Below, piece after piece: positions 45,888 through 57,233 of a DNA stretch of 64,000 nucleotides. This DNA comes from Monodelphis domestica. Its lineage: Eukaryota > Chordata > Mammalia > Didelphimorphia > Didelphidae. Every line of letters starts with the position of its first letter. Within the stretch, counting starts at the first letter, position 1. The notes beneath the pieces are model-generated. The model was not told the origin of the DNA. It saw only the letters and a list, made by a program, of their open reading frames with translations, and did no database searches. Position numbers and translations under genes: made by a program. The DNA lies in assembly GCF_027887165.1 (NCBI RefSeq), contig NC_077235.1, positions 16,701,383-16,765,382 on the forward strand, written 5' to 3'.

Positions 45888-46475
45888 TGTTTCTACTCCC
45901 ACAGTTTTCTTTTTGAATATAGATAGTGTTGTTTTTCGTAGATCCCTCCTGGTGGTTCAGGATCACTGCATTGCCACTAGAGGAGAAGTCCATTCCATTC
46001 CATTCCATTGTACCACAGTGTATCAGTCTCTGTGTACAATGTTCTCCTGGTTCTGCTCCTCTAACTCTGCATCCATTCCTGGAGGTCGTCGATCCTGTTC
46101 CCGCGGAATTCCTCCAGTTTATTATTCCTTAGAGCACCATAGCATTCCAGCACCCAGAGATACCACAATTTGTTCAGCCATTCCCCAATGGGAGGGCATC
46201 CCCAACTTTTCCAATTTTTAGGGACTCCAAGGAGAGCAGCTACCAATATTCTTAGACAACTATTTTTCCTTATTATGTCTATGGGGTACAAGCCCAGCAG
46301 TGCTATGGCTGGATTAAAAGGCAGACTGTCTTTTAGGGCCCTTTGGGTAGAATTCCACATTGCCCTCCAGAATGCTTGGGTCAATTTATCACTCCACCAG
46401 CAATCCCTTCATGTCCTGACTTTGCCACATCCTCTGCAGCATTCATTAATTTCCCTTGCCCTCATGTTATCCAAT

Positions 46476-46931
46476 CTGTCTAACCTCCATTTTCAAGAGG
46501 AGGCACATTCTCACTGATGCATGGCATCAGAGTGACCACTTTATTGGATAGGTTCAAACTTAAAACATCGGGCAGTGTCACCTATTAGTTGTTCAGGATT
46601 GGCTGAAGTAATGGTTACTCAAATGACAAAAAGGGGTCCCAGTACTGATGTTTGTCTAACCCAATAGCAGGAATGCAAGTTGCAACGTTCCATTCACTGT
46701 ATCGGTCTTGGCCATTAAATTTTGTAAGTGTGCTAGGCAAAACGGAGAATCGTCTTCCTACTGCCGGAATCTTGCAAACTACAAATTTCTCTAAAATTGT
46801 TCTTTCAAAAGTAACATCCTTGAACCCGTTAACTTGGAAATAATGCTGAGCTATCAATTTGTCAGAAAAACCCAAGTCTTTTGCCACAATTTCACCTTAA
46901 TAACAATTTTGAAATTAAACTTTAAAAGTTT
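46476..46931. other. Spacer G, unit 5
   Basis: Collinear with other G copies; no gene. Confidence 0.5.
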
Positions 46932-46953
46932 CACACACACACACACACACACA
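46932..46953. repeat. Short (CA)n tract
   Basis: About 11 CA units. Confidence 0.9.
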
Positions 46954-47689
46954 CTCCCTATCTTTGGGGAGGTTGGGATGCTCTGGATTGAAAACCTGTT
47001 TTTACTCACCTTTAACTACTGAACAAAATATAATCATGCAAGACTGTAGACCAAAAGGATTCTTAAAATAATCCCCATATTCTAGGCCTTACCTTTTGAG
47101 GATTTCATCATAGGATGACAGAACATTTGATGTAACAGGAGAAAAGTGGGAAGTAACTTAAAATGGGGGAGAAAAGCTCCCTAATTTGGAAAAAGAATGT
47201 CAGGTATAAGTTGGTAATGACCAGCAGTGAGCTGTACAGCTTGACAGACACTTATCTGAGCCAATCCTCAGTCCTTCCATTGGCCCTTGTGACTGTATCC
47301 TAACCCATTTTCCCCCATAGCATTTCTTTTCCCCACGATCGTCCCATAGAATTCACCTATAGATTGCAAATCTCTCTCACCATGCTAAGATTATCTTTCT
47401 TACTACTAATTCTTTCTAGGCTTCATGATTTCTTTCCTAACGTCTTCTGATTCGACTTTGAGACAACCCAGCACTCTGGAATCTTTGCTGCGACTTCTCC
47501 AATGAACAGATGTTCCTTTCCATCCTCTTAACGAGGTAAAATGCTCCTATTTTCAACTTTCCTCCTTCAACTCAGTCTGGGGACTAACTCTGTCCTTTCT
47601 AGGTTCTCTACTAAAAGGGCCTTGGCTGCAGGTTAATAGAATTCTCAGGGGAAATCAAATGAGCAGTTCTTCCCTCTGCTTTTTTTTGG
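46954..47689. other. Spacer G2, left part
   Basis: Collinear with G2 as far as TTCCCTCTGC, then a T-run and G-run (about 47680-47699) and the LTR. Confidence 0.55.
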
Positions 47690-48198
47690 GGGGGGGGGTT
47701 CGGGAAAGATGCCTTTTGCAAGCATGCGATGACTCCAAAACTTAGCTTAAAAACAAAAGAGATTTATTAATTTAGAAAGTAATGTTGAGAGTGGCCAGGA
47801 GGATAGCAAGGTAGAACAGCCAGATGGGGAGCAGTTCCTTGGGAGGACAGCATGAAAGGAAAGGCTGTCTCCCCCCCTCTGATGACATCGGTTCTGGGGA
47901 TTTTATACATTCTTCCCAACAGTTAGTCACTCAGGCATGAGGTGGGGTGATGGTACTAGGGTCTGGCTGGGGACATAAAGATTCCTTCGTTTTAGGGGAC
48001 AAACAGATGTCCGATAGGATCGAGGTGTGTTCTGAAGGTGCATCTTTCTGACCATCTAGAGGACGATCAAAGGAAGATAGTCATCTCAGGACCCTAGGTG
48101 GGGTCATTGGGTGTTTTTAGTCTCAGAGTCAGAAAAACAACAAAGGAATTCCCTTGACAATAGTTCACATGGGTTTCTGGGGTACAGTGCCCATATCA
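47690..48198 (-). mobile_element. LTR-T2 copy at a duplication junction
   Basis: Shares TTCGGGAAAGATGCCTTTTG with the copies at 11895 and 40308 and ends GTGCCCATATCA. The left flank is spacer G2 and the right flank is the earlier spacer G, so a segment of the unit is present on both sides. Confidence 0.65.
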
Positions 48199-48397
48199 CT
48201 AGGTAAAATGGAGAATCCTCTTCCTAGTGCCAGAATCTCGCAAACTGTGAATTTCTCTATAATTGTTCTTTCAAAAGTAACATCCTTGAACCCGTTAACT
48301 TAGAAATAATGCCCAATTATCAAATAGTCAGAAAAACCCAAGTCTTTTACCGCAATTTCACTTTCATAACAATTTTGAAATAAAAATTTAAAAGTTT
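48199..48397. other. Spacer G, second copy in unit 5
   Basis: CTAGGTAAAATGGAGAATCC onward repeats 46734-46931 in direct orientation. Confidence 0.6.
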
Positions 48398-48424
48398 CAC
48401 ACACACACACAAACACACACACAC
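48398..48424. repeat. (CA)n tract
   Basis: CA run with one AA interruption. Confidence 0.9.
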
Positions 48425-49192
48425 CCCCTATCTTTGGGGAGGTTGGGATGCTCTGGATTGAAAAGGCGTTTTCACTCCACTTTAACTATTGAACAAAATA
48501 TAATCATGAAACTATGTAGACCAAAATGATTGTTAAAATAATCCCCATATTCTAAGCTTTGCATTTCTGAGGATTTCATCATAGGATGACAGAACATTTG
48601 CTCTAACAAGAGAAAAGTGGGAAGTAACTTCAAATAGGGGAGAAAAGCTCCCTAATTTAGAATATTAATGCCAGGTAGAAGTTGGTAATGATCAGCAGTC
48701 AGTTGTAGAACTTAACTGAGCCATTCCTCAGCCCTTCCATTGGCACTTGTGACTGTATCCAAACCCATTTTCTTCCATAGCATTTCTTTTCCCCTCGATC
48801 TTTCCATAGAATTCCCTCTTAAATGGCAATTCTCTCTCAAGCTCAAACCGGAAACATTTTCTCTCCAAAAACAAAACTTAGGGTTACTAAGGAAAAGGTT
48901 CAAAATTTTCTCTAAGAGCATCTCTGCGGTTCATTTTCTTTCTTTTTTTACTTTAATTTCCTTTGTGCTACCAATTTGCCTTTCTCTTCCCCTTGCCTCA
49001 AAGCACTGTGGCCTATGGCTAAAGCTGCTCCTAGAGAGGTAATTTGTGGCTCAATTAAAAAATGTTCAGGGTTTCCTTAGCATTTAAATTAAAGACATTT
49101 TCCCCATATTTCGAGACCATTGACAATGATCGAAAGACCAGTAAGGTCTGTAATTGCCCATCTGCAAATGAACTTTCCTTACTCCAGAAATA
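48425..49192. other. Spacer G2, shortened
   Basis: Collinear at both ends but joined at about 48838 (TCTCTCAAGCTCAAACC), so roughly 0.8 kb of G2 is absent. No gene. Confidence 0.5.
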
Positions 49193-50211
49193 ACACACAC
49201 ACACGGTAATATGAAAAACACCACTCCTGCTCTTTGAAAACAAATACCACCTTGACAAAAATGTGAAATGACTGCACTCAAATAACCAAGTTCATACCTC
49301 GAAGAAAATGTATCTTATTGGAAATACTCAAAATTCACTACACTTGATATACATAATTTCAGACATTAGTCCTACCAAAACTTGGGAAGAAAAGTTTAGA
49401 CTGTGAAGTTAAGAATTTCTGGACCTTCTTTGGCCTTGTGTTCCATAATCCCTTGTATAGATGGCCAGCTCCTGCCGTCCCCTCTAGCTTTGGGGAGGAA
49501 TAAACTGTTGTAACACAATTTGTTAGACATTGTTTGCTAGGAGAAGCTCTTTCATAAATCAAATTTGATAACTCTTTCTACCTTAAGCCCTGAAATTTCA
49601 ATTCATGAAGAAACTTTCTCTATTTTAGTAGCCTTAAAACAGTTACTCAGACCCTCTATAGAACACTCTGGCTTTCACACTCCAACTCCAGCTTCTCATT
49701 CAATACTTTCAGCCAACCATTCACACATGTCACCTATATTATCCTCGCTCTTCCTTCTCCTAGAAATACTGCTTCACTCACATACACAGGTACTAACACT
49801 CAGTTACGCACAAAAGTTAGACAATGGTGGTGCTTGTGGTCAGGTTGAATCTGGCACCATTTTGGTCAACTTACCTTGGAACCAGATTTGATTAATGTTC
49901 CACACACTTTCCGACATTCCCAGGTATGTGGTCCATCATATATCATATATGTAACTATGTCCTTATATGAGTATGAACTTGGAAGGTGTCCCACTGCGGT
50001 GTAGGCTGGGGAATGCACCGAAATGCAATTGACCATTTGGTTCCTGAAATAAAAGAGGTTCCTTTGCCAAGAGTTTGGCTGACCTAACCAAACCCACCCA
50101 GCTGATTCCTGAATTAACTCAATGGGTTCTTGTATGTACCTCACATCTAATGGTCAAACTAACTGGAGGTTTACGCAGCCATAACTCGGGCATCCTAACT
50201 GGCTCACCATT
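49193..50211. other. Minimal CA tract, spacer G3 and leader-like segment, unit 5
   Basis: The CA tract is only about six units (49194-49205). G3 lacks the same 0.1-kb stretch as unit 1 (join at about 49537). From about 49720 it closely matches 20566 onward. Confidence 0.55.
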
Positions 50212-50844
50212 TCTTAATTTGGAAATCCCACAGATTTGTCAAATAGTCCGAAAAACCACATCTTGAATCAGGATTGGGATAAATCCCATAGTGTATTCTG
50301 TACTCAGAGGGTGGCGACACAAGTTTTATAGGGCATAAACCCTGGACTCTGGGGATGTTATCCCTGGGCGGGCCACTAGGCTAGGTGAGAACTCCAAGGA
50401 ACAAAAGAATTTGGGGAACCTCTCTACCATTTTGGGAAAATCCAGGAACAGGGAAAGATGAGTGACAATGCTGTAGCTACAAAGGAAATCCCTGACAGGA
50501 TACAATCAAGCTTAGGAAAGGAATCCTAGCCAAAGGCTAGGGTCTAAGAGAGGGGGCTGCTTACAGTGGATACTGAAGAATGGTCCCTGCCAGGTGTGGA
50601 TATTCTTGTCAAAGAGACTCTTGAAGAGATAGGGGAGACTACTTAACTAGGACTGTCATTCACATGACAGTCCCCCCCTCAGTCTGAAACTACACACCTG
50701 GGATTCCCTTCAGGATGGATTCCCATGGCAACAGGGAACAAGTACAATCTTTGAGGTCTCCAACCTACAAGTTCCTTCTGAAACCTGGGCTTCACCAGAT
50801 CCCCCTAGGTCACAAGTTTGATGTTTCTCGATTCCATGTTGACA
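50212..50844 (-). mobile_element. LTR-X copy 5
   Basis: About 633 bp, TCTTAAT...GTTGACA; very close to the copy at 21051-21682. Confidence 0.62.
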
Positions 50845-50968
50845 CACTTTATTGCTGATGCTGGGAATACATTCACTGCATTCAATGAGGAAAAGCAGGA
50901 GCTGTATTTGCCAGTGGTGACCTATTAATGCAGGCAAAGTATGGTTTTTTTTGCAGGAAACAGAATTG
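50845..50968. other. Spacer Y, short form
   Basis: Breaks into GACA repeat at GAATTGCTTGCAGAGACAG, the same junction as at 21812. Confidence 0.55.
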
Positions 50969-51291
50969 CTTGCAGAGACAGACAGACTGAGAGAGACCCG
51001 TAAAGTCATGCAGATGGAGAGACACACAGACAGGGATAGACAGATAGCAATACAGATAGATAGATGCAGCTAGATCAATACATTGATGTATAGACTGAAT
51101 TAGGGGAAAAACAGACTGACAGACACAGACAGATGGATCTACAGACATACAGAAAGACTGACAGATGAACTAGTTTCTCTGTCATTTTGTCTATCTGCCT
51201 GCCTGTCTGTGTGTCTATCAAGCTGTCCTTCTGTCTACAAGTCCCACCTGGCTATATCTATGTGTCCATGTGTTTATGGATGTATATTCGA

Positions 51292-51335
<44 letters not shown>

Positions 51336-51471
51336 GTCTGTCTGTCTGTCTGTCTGTCAGTCTATCTTTGTCTATGTGTATCTGTGGATGTAGTGTATGT
51401 ATCTATCTGCCTGCTTGTTTGTGCTTGGATCAGTCTGTGTGTTCTTGGTGTGTTTTAAAGTGGTGTGACAT
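50969..51471. repeat. GACA block switching to TCTG/TATC
   Basis: Pure TATC run at about 51294-51333 followed by TCTG x5. Confidence 0.9.
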
Positions 51472-51749
51472 CCTGGGGAACTACAACTCCCAATGTGACC
51501 TAGTGGTAACATCCCTTTGAGTCCTGGCTTGGGATTGGTCTTGCAATGGACCAATCCTGTGTTCGGGGATGGACTATGTCTATGGTCCCTCCTTTGCATG
51601 GGATTGATCCATATCAAGACCAATCCCATGAAAGAAAAATGGGCATCATCTCTTGCCCAGCAGAGGATTGGTCAAAGTCAAGACCAATCCTTCACGGGAA
51701 ATAAGAGGTAGGGAGCACTGGAGCACGCAGGGAGATGAAGTCCCGTAGG
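51472..51749 (+). promoter_or_regulatory. L module 8
   Basis: Opens CCTGGGGAACTACAACTCCCA; the closing motif is altered (GATGAAGTCCC). The inverted CCAAT pairs are kept. Confidence 0.57.
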
Positions 51750-51936
51750 CCACAACCATCGAAAACCCACATGATCTCTGTCTATGAATCTATTTAGATG
51801 GAGAGATGGACAGCTAGACAGACAGAAGGACCAACAGACAGATTATTTGATCTGTTATTCTGTCTATTCGCCTACTGGTTGGTACAGCTGTCAGCCTGTC
51901 TGTGTTTGTTTTGTGGGTTTTCCAGTGTTGTGAAAG

Positions 51937-52281
51937 CCTGGGGAACTACAAGCCCCATTGTGCCCCAGGAATCCATCCCTTTTGAGTCCTGGCTTGAGAT
52001 TGGTCCAAAATTGGATGAATCCCGTGGTGGGGGCGGGACAATGCCCATGGTCCCTCCTTAGTCCAGAATTCGTCCATCTCATTAGCAATCAAGCACAGTA
52101 AAGTAGGGAGCATCATTCCTCACCTAGCCTAGGATTCGTCCATATCAAGAACAATCCCATGAAAGAAAAATGGGAATCATCTCTTGGCCAGCAGAGGATT
52201 GGTCCAATTCAAGACCAATCCAAATCAGGAAACATGGGGGAGGAACCAGTGGAGCACAGTGGGGGATGCAGTTCTTCAGGC
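51937..52281 (+). promoter_or_regulatory. R module 8, enlarged by an L-type insert
   Basis: Opens CCTGGGGAACTACAAGCCCC. At about 52140-52200 it contains ATGAAAGAAAAATGGGAATC and CTCTTGGCCAGCAGAGGATT, a stretch otherwise typical of L modules, making it about 65 bp longer than other R modules. Confidence 0.55.
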
Positions 52282-52428
52282 GACAACCTAAGAAGAGCAA
52301 AACTATCTCTAACTCTATATCCATGTAGACTGAGAGATGGACAAGGGTGTCTTTTTGTGCTGTTATGTGTCTATTTAAGTATCTATGCATCTGTGTATCT
52401 CTCTATGTATCTAACTACTGTTGACTTG
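52282..52428. other. Short linker
   Basis: Same layout as 23020-23157. Confidence 0.5.
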
Positions 52429-53103
52429 TAAAAACACAAAACTACTAAATAGTCAGAGAACTCACTCTTTAGTTAAGGAAAAGGGGGTCAGTGTGACAGT
52501 AGAGCACTAGACAGAGGTGGACGCCAGAAGGCTACACAGAGTCCGAGGATTGAACTCTGGTGGCTCTGGACACTGACCCCTGGGAAAGGCAATAGCACCA
52601 GATTGGACAATTTAAAGAAGAAAAGAATTTGGGGAACTTCTCCACCATTTTGGGGAAATCCAGGGGCAGGGAAAGATGATTGACTTTGCTCTAGCTACAA
52701 AGAAAATGGGAGTGTTCAAACTCTACTGACAACATCCACTGAAGCTTGGGAAAAGAATCACAGCTTGAGGAGAGGGTGTAAGGGAAAGGGCTGCTGACAG
52801 TGGAGACTAAAGGATGGTCCCTGATCAGGTGGGGATTTACTTGGGAAAACATCTCTGACCCACAGGGGAGACTACCTAAAATAAATGGGGTCCTTACCAT
52901 CTGCTTAGTCCCATTCAAGTAGAATTACCATTCACTTGAGACTCCATTACTCAGTCTGAACCTGCTACCCTGAGGTTCCCTTCTGGGTGGATTCTCACAG
53001 AAACCAGGAGCAAGTACAAACTTTGAGTTTTCAATTTCTAACCTTGGGCTACATCTCATCTTACTCTGCTATAAGTTTGAGGTTTCTATATTCCATGTTG
53101 ACA
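52429..53103 (-). mobile_element. LTR X-b copy 4
   Basis: TGTTGACTTG...GTTGACA, 675 bp. Both terminal motifs match LTR-X here, which supports X-b being the same family. Confidence 0.6.
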
Positions 53104-53168
53104 CTCTGTCTATCTATCTATGTGTCTGTATATATATGTTCCTTGTTCGGTCTCTCTCTCTCTCTCTG

Positions 53169-53206
<38 letters not shown>

Positions 53207-53494
53207 ACTCTCTCTGTCTCTCTCTTTATATCTGTCTATCTGTGTGCTGTCAATCAATATATCTATATTTTCTGTGTATCTCTTTCTGCTATCTATGTAT
53301 CTATCTGCCTGTCTGTATGTGTATCTATCCATCTGTCTGCCAGCCAGTCCCTTCTGGTTATCTCTATGTATGTTACTATGTATGTATGTATCTATTTGCT
53401 TCTCTTAGTTCTTGTCTTTCTGTCCATCTATTTGTCTGTGTGTCTGTCAGTTTTTTTCTCTACACAGATAGATAGCTATTTGTGAGAGAGGAAT

Positions 53495-53527
<33 letters not shown>

Positions 53528-54365
53528 GAGACATAGAGAGAGGGAAAGCAACAAATATGTAGAATGATAAATGCACAGGTTGATAGAGTGATAGAGATAT
53601 ACAGAGACACACAGATGGAATGAGATAGATAGATTGATTGATTGATTGATAGATGAATAGATAAATAGATAGACAGACACACAAACAGTGATGTAGAGAT
53701 AGAGTTAGATATAATGACATTTAGACAGAAAGATAGACTGAGGTATCGATAGATTAATAGACAGAGAGAATGACAGATAGCAAGACAGAGGGTTAGACAC
53801 ACATAGAGAGACAGAGAGAGTCAAGCAGATCGATACATAGACATAAACAGACAAATATCTAGAGAGATAGACTTGGGTGGACAGATTCAAAAAGAGAGAG
53901 ATAGACCAAAAGATCACTAGGTTGATATGAAGAGAAGGAAAGAGAAAAAGACTACCAGACAGAGACAGATTGATGGACAAAAAGACAGGACAGAGCGACA
54001 GACAGACACACAAATGAACATAAAGACTGACAGACAGATTAGTTTCTCTGTCATTCTGTCTATCTGCCTTACTTTCTGTGTATCTACAAGTCTGTCTCAC
54101 TGGATGTGCATCTGTTTGTCTATATATCCTGATTTTTGTATCTGTCTATCTGTCTGTCTCTATGTGTCTCTCTGTCTCTCTATGTATCTGTCTAACTATT
54201 TGTCTGTCGATCTGTCTGTCTTTCTACTTGTATATCTATCAGTCTATCTTTCGATCTATCTATGTCTTTGTGTTCCTATTGGTGTAGTTTATGTATCTAT
54301 CTGCCTATTTGTGCATTGATCACTCTCTGTGTATGTCATTTGTGTGTTTTAAAGTGTTGTGACAT
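53104..54365. repeat. Strand-switching microsatellite block
   Basis: CT/TCTG zone about 53148-53225 (shorter than 23994-24044), purine zone about 53475-54040 with GATT units near 53632, final TCTG zone. Confidence 0.9.
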
Positions 54366-54643
54366 CCTGGGGAACTACAACTCCCAATGTGACCTAGTGG
54401 TCACATCCCTTTGAGTCCTGGCTTGGGGTTGGTCTTGCATTGGACCAATCCTGTGTTGGGGGATGGACTATGTCTATGGTCCCTCCTTAGCATGGGATTG
54501 GTCCATATAAAGACCAATCCCATGAAAGGAAAATGGGCATCATCTCTTGCCCAGCAGAGGATTGGTCAAATTCAAGACCAATTCTTCATGGGAAATAAGA
54601 AGGAGGGAACCCTGGAGTATGCTGGGAGATATAGTCCCGTAGG
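54366..54643 (+). promoter_or_regulatory. L module 9
   Basis: Opens CCTGGGGAACTACAACTCCCA and closes GGAGTATGCTGGGAGATATAG; close to L module 6. Confidence 0.58.
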
Positions 54644-54820
54644 CCACAACCATTGAACACCCATTGAATCTCTCTATGTAGATGGAGACATGGATAGCTA
54701 GACAGACAGAAGGACTGACACACAGATTATATGATCTGTTATTCTGTCTATTCACCTACTGGTTGGTACATCTGTCAGCCTGTCTATGTTCCTTTTGTGG
54801 GTTTTCAAGTGTAGTGACAG

Positions 54821-55100
54821 CCTCGGGAACTACAAGCCCCATTGTGCCCCAGGAATCTGTAGCTTTTGAGTCCTGGCTTGGAATTGGTCCGGAATTCGAC
54901 CAATCCCGTGGTGGGGGAGGGACAATACCCATGGCCCCTCCTTAGCCCAGAATTGGTCCATCTCTTTAGCAATCACGCACAGTAAAGTAGGGAGCATCAT
55001 TCCTTACCCAGCCTAGGATTAGTGCAATTCAAGACCAATCCCAACCAGCAAAGATGGGGGAGGGACCCCTGGAGCACACTGGGGAATGCAGTTCCTCAGG
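54821..55100 (+). promoter_or_regulatory. R module 9
   Basis: Opens CTCGGGAACTACAAGCCCC; close to R module 6, with its ATTGG/CCAAT boxes intact. Confidence 0.57.
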
Positions 55101-55438
55101 CCACAACCTAAGAAGAGCAAAACTATATCTTGCTCTATATCCATGTAGAGTGAGTGATGGACAAGGGGACAGACAGACAGGAGGACTAAAAGACAGACTT
55201 TCATTTTTCTGCTTTTCTGTCTTATTGCCTTCCTATCTATGGATCTGTCCGTCAGTGTGTCTGTCTGCCCATCAGTCCTCTCTGGGTCTCTATCTCTACA
55301 TAGGTATGTATGTATGTACCTATCTATGTATGTATCTTTTTATCAATCGATCTCAAGTGTCTGTCAGTCTGTCTGTCCATTGGTCTGTCCCTCTATCTAA
55401 TTTATAAGTCACGTGATCTTTCCCATTCTCCTTCTCAG
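55101..55438 (+). other. Linker ending in acceptor-like tract
   Basis: TCTG/TATG-rich; ends CCCATTCTCCTTCTCAG before D. Confidence 0.4.
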
Positions 55439-55580
55439 GTGTCCACCCTAGAAAATCAGAACAAGTGGTTGCTGGCAAGCAAAGCATATGATGGTGTCCC
55501 TGTGATGTTCAGGTGGCTCAGAAGATGTATTTGGTTCAAGATTGGAGGGGGAGTGGCAGACCTCTACTTTGGCCAGTGAG
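55439..55580 (+). other. D island copy 6
   Basis: 142 bp, conserved borders, body as in copies 1 and 2. Upstream it matches the 25.9-kb linker but from D onward it matches 17567 onward, so a recombination or conversion endpoint lies at or near D. Confidence 0.42.
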
Positions 55581-55965
55581 GTGAGTGGCTGTGGCAGACT
55601 GCATGATGCGTCCAAACCCTTTTTCTTTGACTCTTCCATGAGGCGCTGGAAGTCTTGAATAGGAAAGCAAGGAATCAATAGCTCAGAGGCTAAGCTCTGA
55701 GCATTACTTCATAGGGATCTTAACCTGTTGTCCTGACATTTCCCAACAAGGAGCATTTACTAAACAAGAATGGCATTTCCGAGGGCAGGCTATGAAACAC
55801 AGTGAGGCACAGAATGTTATCCGCCATTGAGATCCCATGCACTCTAGTTCGGATAATTTAGAAACTGTGGAGAGTTTAGCTGTTCTTTAGCTGCAGCCCC
55901 CACCTTTCACTGCTTCTACTCACTCTTCTTGTTCCTTTGAATGAGATGGCCAAAAAGAAACACTC
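55581..55965 (+). other. E island copy 7 (partial)
   Basis: Nearly identical to 17709-17880 at first, then more diverged; breaks at AAAAAGAAACACTCTAACC into G3. Confidence 0.4.
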
Positions 55966-56707
55966 TAACCTTGCAATTCATCTTTTTGGCAATAGTCAAT
56001 ATTCAGTGCACTTGATATACACGATTTCACACATTAGTCCTAGCAAAACTTGGGAAGAAAAGATTAGACAGTAAAGTCAAGAATTTCTGAACCTCCTTTC
56101 GCCTTTTGTTCCATAATCCCCTGTGCAGATGGCCAGCTGCTGCCCTTGTCTCTAGCTTTTCAGAGGAATAAACTGTTGTAACACAACTTGATAGACATCA
56201 TTTGCTAAAGTTTCTATCAGCTGCATTCAGAAGAAATCCATTGGACATACGGTATAGTCCAAACCCTACAGAACATTGAGATGAAATGGAGAACTTACGT
56301 GCTTCAGCTTCTAGTTAAAGTCTTTCATAAACCAAATTTGATAACTCTTTAGAACTCAAGCCCTGACATTTCCATTCAGGAAGAAACTTTCTCTATTTTA
56401 TTAGCCTTAAAACAGTTACTCAGACACTCTATAGAACACTCTTGCTCTCACACTCCAACTGAAGCTTCCTATTCAACGCTTTCAGCCAAACATACATGCA
56501 TGTCACCTATACTCTCCTCGCTCTTCCTTCTACTAGAAATACTATTTCACTCACATACACAGATACCAACAGTCAGTCACACACAAACTTTAGTCAGTTA
56601 TGGAGCATGTGTTCAGGTTGTCCCGGGCTCCATTTTGGCCGACTTACCTTGGAACCAGATTTGGTTGATATTCCACACTTTTTCTAAAATTCCCAGGTAC
56701 CTGGTCC

Positions 56708-56708
<1 letters not shown>
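55966..56708. other. Spacer G3, unit 6
   Basis: Nearly full-length G3. The segment around 56480-56585 closely matches 20540-20650. No gene. Confidence 0.5.

Positions 56709-56765
<57 letters not shown>
56709..56765. repeat. Pure (AT)n tract
   Basis: About 28 AT dinucleotides without interruption; self-complementary and likely length-variable. Confidence 0.95.
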
Positions 56766-56767
<2 letters not shown>

Positions 56768-57233
56768 TATATATGAACATAAATTTCGTAGCAGTCGCAC
56801 TGGGGTGTAGACTGTGGCATTCACGGAAACATGATTGCCCAGCTGCTGCCTGATTAAAGAGAGGTTCATTTCCCGAAAGTCTGGCTTACAGAACCGAACC
56901 CACTCAGATTACTTTTGACTGTAAGGTTCAAAATTACCTCTAACTAGGAAAACCTCTGGGTTCGCTTCTCTGCTCTTTTTGTACTCTAATTTCCTTTGCC
57001 CTGCCAATTTGTCTTTTTCTTCTCCTTGCCTCAAAGCACTTTAGCCTATGTCTAAAGCTGCTCCTAGAGAGGAAATTTGTGGTTAGAGAGGAAAGTTTGG
57101 CTTACCAAACCAAACCCACCCAGCTGATTCCTCACTGTAATCAATGGGTTCGTGTGTGTACCTCAAGTCTGGTGGTCCAACTGGCTGGAGTTTTAGGTAG
57201 CCATAACTTGAGAATCTTTGCCGGCTCACCATT
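56766..57233 (-). other. Leader-like segment with the same rearrangement as 38216-38684
   Basis: The G2-type block lies at about 56923-57088 with both junctions matching. The PBS-like site at about 57216-57231 is decayed (TTTGCCGGCTCACCA). Confidence 0.5.

Larger units (their letters stand above)
43926..46475 (-). mobile_element. Old LINE-1 3' fragment, unit 5, split by a younger LINE-1
   Basis: The two halves, 43926-44206 and 45888-46475, join into the same fragment seen uninterrupted at 18556-19440. The ORF2 relic on the minus strand at about 46061-46384 reads LLGLYPIDIIRK and KNWKSWGCPPIGEWLNKLW. Confidence 0.78.
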
